Shown here piece by piece: positions 60,632 to 64,000 of a DNA stretch of 64,000 nucleotides. Position 1 is the first letter of the stretch, and every line of letters starts with the position of its first letter. The notes beneath the pieces were generated by a model. That model had not been told where the DNA came from and made no database searches. It was given only the letters and a program-made list of their open reading frames with translations. The translations under genes and the position numbers were made by a program. This DNA comes from Dimorphilus gyrociliatus (Eukaryota; Annelida; Polychaeta; Dinophilidae): positions 1,419,713 through 1,483,712 of the forward strand of contig CAJFCJ010000004.1 of the NCBI GenBank assembly GCA_904063045.1, in the 5' to 3' direction.

Positions 60632-62640
60632 ATGAACGAGAATAACTTAAAGGGAGAGGATTTTATACGCCTTCTAGGAGATGGAACCAGCAGATGGCAA
60701 ATGGCAATATTTTGTATATATGGCATTGTATTTGCATTACCATTTACTTTTAATGTCGTTTCAACTCCATTCTTGGGTAAATTATCTTTCTCTAAATAGA
60801 ATATATAACAAACTTAAATGTCTCCTTTATGAAGTTTGAAGTCCTTTTTTTTAGTTGATACACCGAAACATCAGTGTAAAATGACTCCGGACAGGGTCAG
60901 TATTGAATCATCTAGTTGTTTCTATCGGAACGGAACTTCAAATACTACACTATCATGTCCAGATGGATACGCGTATGATGCCGATTCTGGATACGATTCA
61001 ACAATAGTAACCGAATTTAATCTTGTATGCGATAAAAAGCTTCTGCCTGAAATATTTTTATCAGCTGGTACCTTAGGAGGTGTTGTCGGAAGTTTGTTCA
61101 TTAATAGACTTTCCGATGTAATTGGTCGAAAGAAATTATTGACAATTGTATTATTCGTTGGCTTCGTTCGCAATATGGTTTCGGCATTGTCACCCACATT
61201 CCTCTTCTTAATCGTTTGGGAATGCATTATGAGCATCACATTTTATGGACTTGCAACTACAATTATGATTTGCGTATTAGAAATATTCCCTAAAGAGAGA
61301 CGCACATTCGCTGGAACTGCAATAGAATTTTTTTGGTGCGGTGGCTACTTCCTAGCTGCGTTAATTGTATATTTAATAAGAAATTGGAGACTTTTGACAT
61401 GTTATAGCGGTGCTATTCAGTTATTTTCCGCTGCCCTTATTCATTTGTAAGTTTGTTATTTAGAATTATAAAACAATTTTACTAGGCGAGAGATTACAAC
61501 TCGCTTGTTTCTCCCAAAGTCGTACCAGATGTATATGTTTAACAATGAAACTCTATATTGAATTCTTATAACTACGTAGTACCTTTTTCCAATAATAGAA
61601 CTTAATTCATTCCACTTGAAATATTATTAATTATCTTGATTGTTTTTTTCAAACTGCAAATTTTAAATAGTGGTACACCTGAATCGATCAACTGGCTTCT
61701 AGCTAATGGAAAATTCGATGAAGCTGAAAACGTCATTCAAATGGCTTCAAAATATAATACGAAAGAGGTTACAAAGGAGGATTTTAATCAAATTTATGAA
61801 GCGAAAAATGTTAAAGTGGAGAATGAAGCTCAGTCAAAAATTTCACTTCTCAGTATTTTCAGTAACAAGACGGTACTAAAGTATATGTTTTTTTCAATAA
61901 TCTTATGGTACGAAGTAATTAAATTTCATGGACTATAGTTAATCTTATTTCTTTTTTATAAGGTGTATCAATATGCTCGTTTATTCTGGTCTTAACTTAA
62001 CTGTTACTAATCTAACTGGAGATCGATATTTGAACTTTCTGCTGTATGCTACGGCAGAAGTACCAGCTTTTATTGTTATGTATTTCATACTACCAGTGTG
62101 GGGAAGAAGAATTCCTTGTGCCGTCTTTCATGTTATCGCTGGATTGAGTTTGATAATGACCATTATACCTAATCTCAATCTATTATCCGAGACTCAAGCA
62201 TATATATTTGGCTTAACAATGAACTTTATAGGAAAGTTTGGTATTACAGCAAGTTTTTCAATCATTTATTTGCAAATCCCGGAAATATTTCCAACCAACA
62301 TTCGAAATTTTTCCATGGGACTGTGTATGTTTTCCAGCAGGGCTCTAAGTTTAGCTATACCTTTCGCTCGAACTCTGGTAAGTCAAACTCTTTTAAAATT
62401 CCTAAATTAAGGTTTTGATCATTTCTTCAGGATAAAGAGATCCCTTGGCTTGTAAGAGCATTATTTGGAGGATTGAGTGTCCTGGGAGCTTTTGCAGCAT
62501 TAAATGTCCCAGAGACACTTGGAAGAGACCTACCAAGAGATATGGAAGAATTGAACTCTTGGAGTTTAAAAGGACCAAAGTATGACAAACAGGGTAAAGA
62601 TGAGCATGTGTATTTAGAAATGAACAAAAGCTCACAGTAA
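60632..62640 (+). CDS. SLC22-type organic ion transporter
   Basis: Exons 60632-60776, 60855-61446, 61671-61907, 61963-62377 and 62431-62640 close to 532 residues, the normal length for SLC22. The first membrane span (IFCIYGIVFALPFTFNVV) is followed by a long extracellular loop with several cysteines and NxT/S sites (NGTSNT). The major-facilitator signature between spans 2 and 3 is LSDVIGRKKLL. A further span region starts FFWCGGYFLAALIVYLI, and the cytoplasmic loop has the family form PESINWLLANGKFDEAE. The family moves organic cations, anions or carnitine across the plasma membrane, and sequence alone does not give the substrate. It lies divergent from TADA2B, and its stop is 22 bp from the PFAS stop. 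Confidence 0.88.
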
Positions 62641-62662
62641 AGAAACAAAGCTGATTGTCTAA

Positions 62663-64000
62663 TTAGCTAAAAGAATTACAAAATGTATAGGCGTTAATAA
62701 ACATTGCCATCCAAGGACTAAACTTTCGATTACCTATAGGCGATGGCTTATAAGGCCATTGCCAGGATAAAAAGCACCTTTCCGGGTGAGGCATTACGGC
62801 TAAATGACGACCATTTTCTGAAGATAAGCCAGCAACCGCTTCCCTACTTCCATTTGGATTTAAGGGATATTCCATTGTTGGCTCGCATTTGGCGTCCACG
62901 TACTGCATGCATAGCTGCTTATTTCTTTTAATGTTGGATAAAGCGCTCGAGTCGTTGTACGTAAATCGTCCTATGGGTTTTAATATATATATATATATAT
63001 ATATATCACAAAACTTTTCATAAAGTTACAAAAAAAATTTTCTAACCTTCTCCATGGGAAACATAGACGCCAAGAATACTATCTTCCATATCTTTTAATA
63101 GAATCGAATTTGACTCTCTAATACGAACACTAACCCAACGAGATTCGTAACGCTCGGATACATTGTGGTCGATAAAAACGCCATCTATCCAACCTAATAA
63201 CGCCATTAGTTGACATCCGTTACAAACTCCCAAGCTGAATGTATCTGGTCGACTATAAAATCTATCAAGCCGTTTTTTCGCCTTATCATTGTATCTGATA
63301 GTGGCTGCCCAACCCTTTGCCGATCCACAAACGTCTGCATAACTAAAGCCACCCACAAAGGCAACACCGTTAAAGCCATCAAGAGAGAATCCATCGCAAA
63401 TATCTTGAGAATTAACGTCCCAAACCTCAAACCCTGCGGAATAGAATGCTGCGGCCATTTCTCGATCTCCGTTTGAACCTTCTTCCCTTATTATAGCTAC
63501 TTTAAACTTTCTATTATGATTTAATAATCTAATTTTATTGACAAGATCATCGCAGTCGAACCTATATACATAAGTTGGATTTTTTCTAGTTGATAAATTA
63601 CTTTCCTCTTCTTCTACGCAAACACGATTTGTCTGTCTTTTTTCCAAAGCAAAACTAGTCCTTTCCCAAATATCTCTCAGTCGAACCATACTCTCACTAA
63701 TTATTTCATCTCCATTGAAACATATAGAGATTTTAGAATTTTCCACTTCATTTATTATCTTAGTCCTTGCAACTTCTTCGCAAATAATTCCAGAATTTGA
63801 GAAGAGCTGATTTATCAAAGGAATATCTTTTTCATTCGCTTCAAATACCAAACCCAATTCTTCTGCAAATAAGTAGTCAATAGCATCTGCAAAGATGACA
63901 AAAATGAAAGGTTTTAGTCACAAAACAATCTGTATTGATTTTATATTAGTTACCATTATTCTTATTTTTTATGTTCACTTCTAGTCCACAATTTCCGGCA
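62663..64000 (-). CDS. PFAS: Phosphoribosylformylglycinamidine synthase, C-terminal part
   Basis: Three exons on the minus strand: 63954 to beyond 64000, 63047-63886 and 62663-62970. They carry about 397 C-terminal residues; the gene continues past the window. This is step four of purine synthesis: glutamine and ATP turn FGAR into FGAM. The visible part covers the end of the synthetase half (AGNCGLEVNI, LFAEELGLVFEA) and the whole class I glutaminase domain. That domain has KVAIIREEGSNGDREMAAAF, the nucleophile Cys in LGVCNGCQLMALLGW, VYVSHGEG, YPLNPNGS, and the His/Glu pair in VMPHPERC. The join between exons 2 and 3 crosses the SHGEG|RFTYNDSSA point in good frame. A (TA)n tract fills most of the 76-bp last intron. 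Confidence 0.95.
62981..63005. repeat. (TA)n microsatellite in the last PFAS intron
   Basis: Alternating TA run inside a 76-bp intron, leaving little room for other splice signals. Confidence 0.85.

Noticed and set aside
1-64000. Transposons, viral genes, CRISPR arrays, rRNA or operon-type bacterial features
   Set aside because: Looked for and not seen; no reverse transcriptase, transposase, integrase or regular spacer array was recognisable by eye.

Overview
This window is animal nuclear DNA, AT-rich. Its genes are cut into many short exons with clean GT-AG introns, mostly about 60-100 bp. It has many (TA)n, (CT)n and (CTT)n microsatellites, and I found no transposase, reverse transcriptase, CRISPR array, tRNA or rRNA. 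The gene set includes a TRPM channel, SIPA1L, TADA2B, PFAS, ALDH8A1, LITAF, C-type lectin and sushi proteins, and small secreted cysteine peptides. Together with the short introns this suggests a small-genome invertebrate. A meiofaunal annelid or other lophotrochozoan is my best guess, but the sequence alone does not prove it.

Left part (1-8.9 kb): mostly gene-poor AT-rich DNA. It holds a small coiled-coil gene on the minus strand (694-1095) and a tandem pair of two-exon genes for short secreted cysteine peptides (5521-6673 and 6741-7162). The second gene's TATA-like box lies inside the last codons of the first.

Receptor block (8.9-16.7 kb): a leucine-rich-repeat membrane protein on the minus strand, a small unknown gene head-to-head with it, and a large minus-strand gene. 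That large gene encodes five C-type-lectin-like domains, six sushi domains and one membrane span.

Metabolic block (17.2-23.4 kb): an NAD(P)-dependent reductase of the dihydroflavonol/cinnamoyl reductase type, a decayed duplicate of it, and a complete nine-exon ALDH8A1 (kynurenine pathway).

Middle (24-36.6 kb): a one-span membrane protein, an eight-cysteine secreted peptide, a mucin-stalked membrane protein with a lectin-like ectodomain, an unknown basic protein, and a LITAF-family protein. From 36.6 to 40.5 kb I see no gene I can firmly support.

Right part (40.5-64 kb): dense conserved genes in strict strand alternation: TRPM (-), ATPSCKMT (+), BTB-Kelch (-), SIPA1L (+), TADA2B (-), SLC22 transporter (+), PFAS (-, running off the window). 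The SLC22 and PFAS stop codons are only 22 bp apart.

Most worth a second look: the cysteine-peptide pair, the five-CTLD/six-sushi receptor whose lectin domains have all lost the WND calcium motif, the reductase pseudogene, and two recurring short motifs (AGATG-T/G-CG near gene starts, and TATACTGTA at TA-rich sites).
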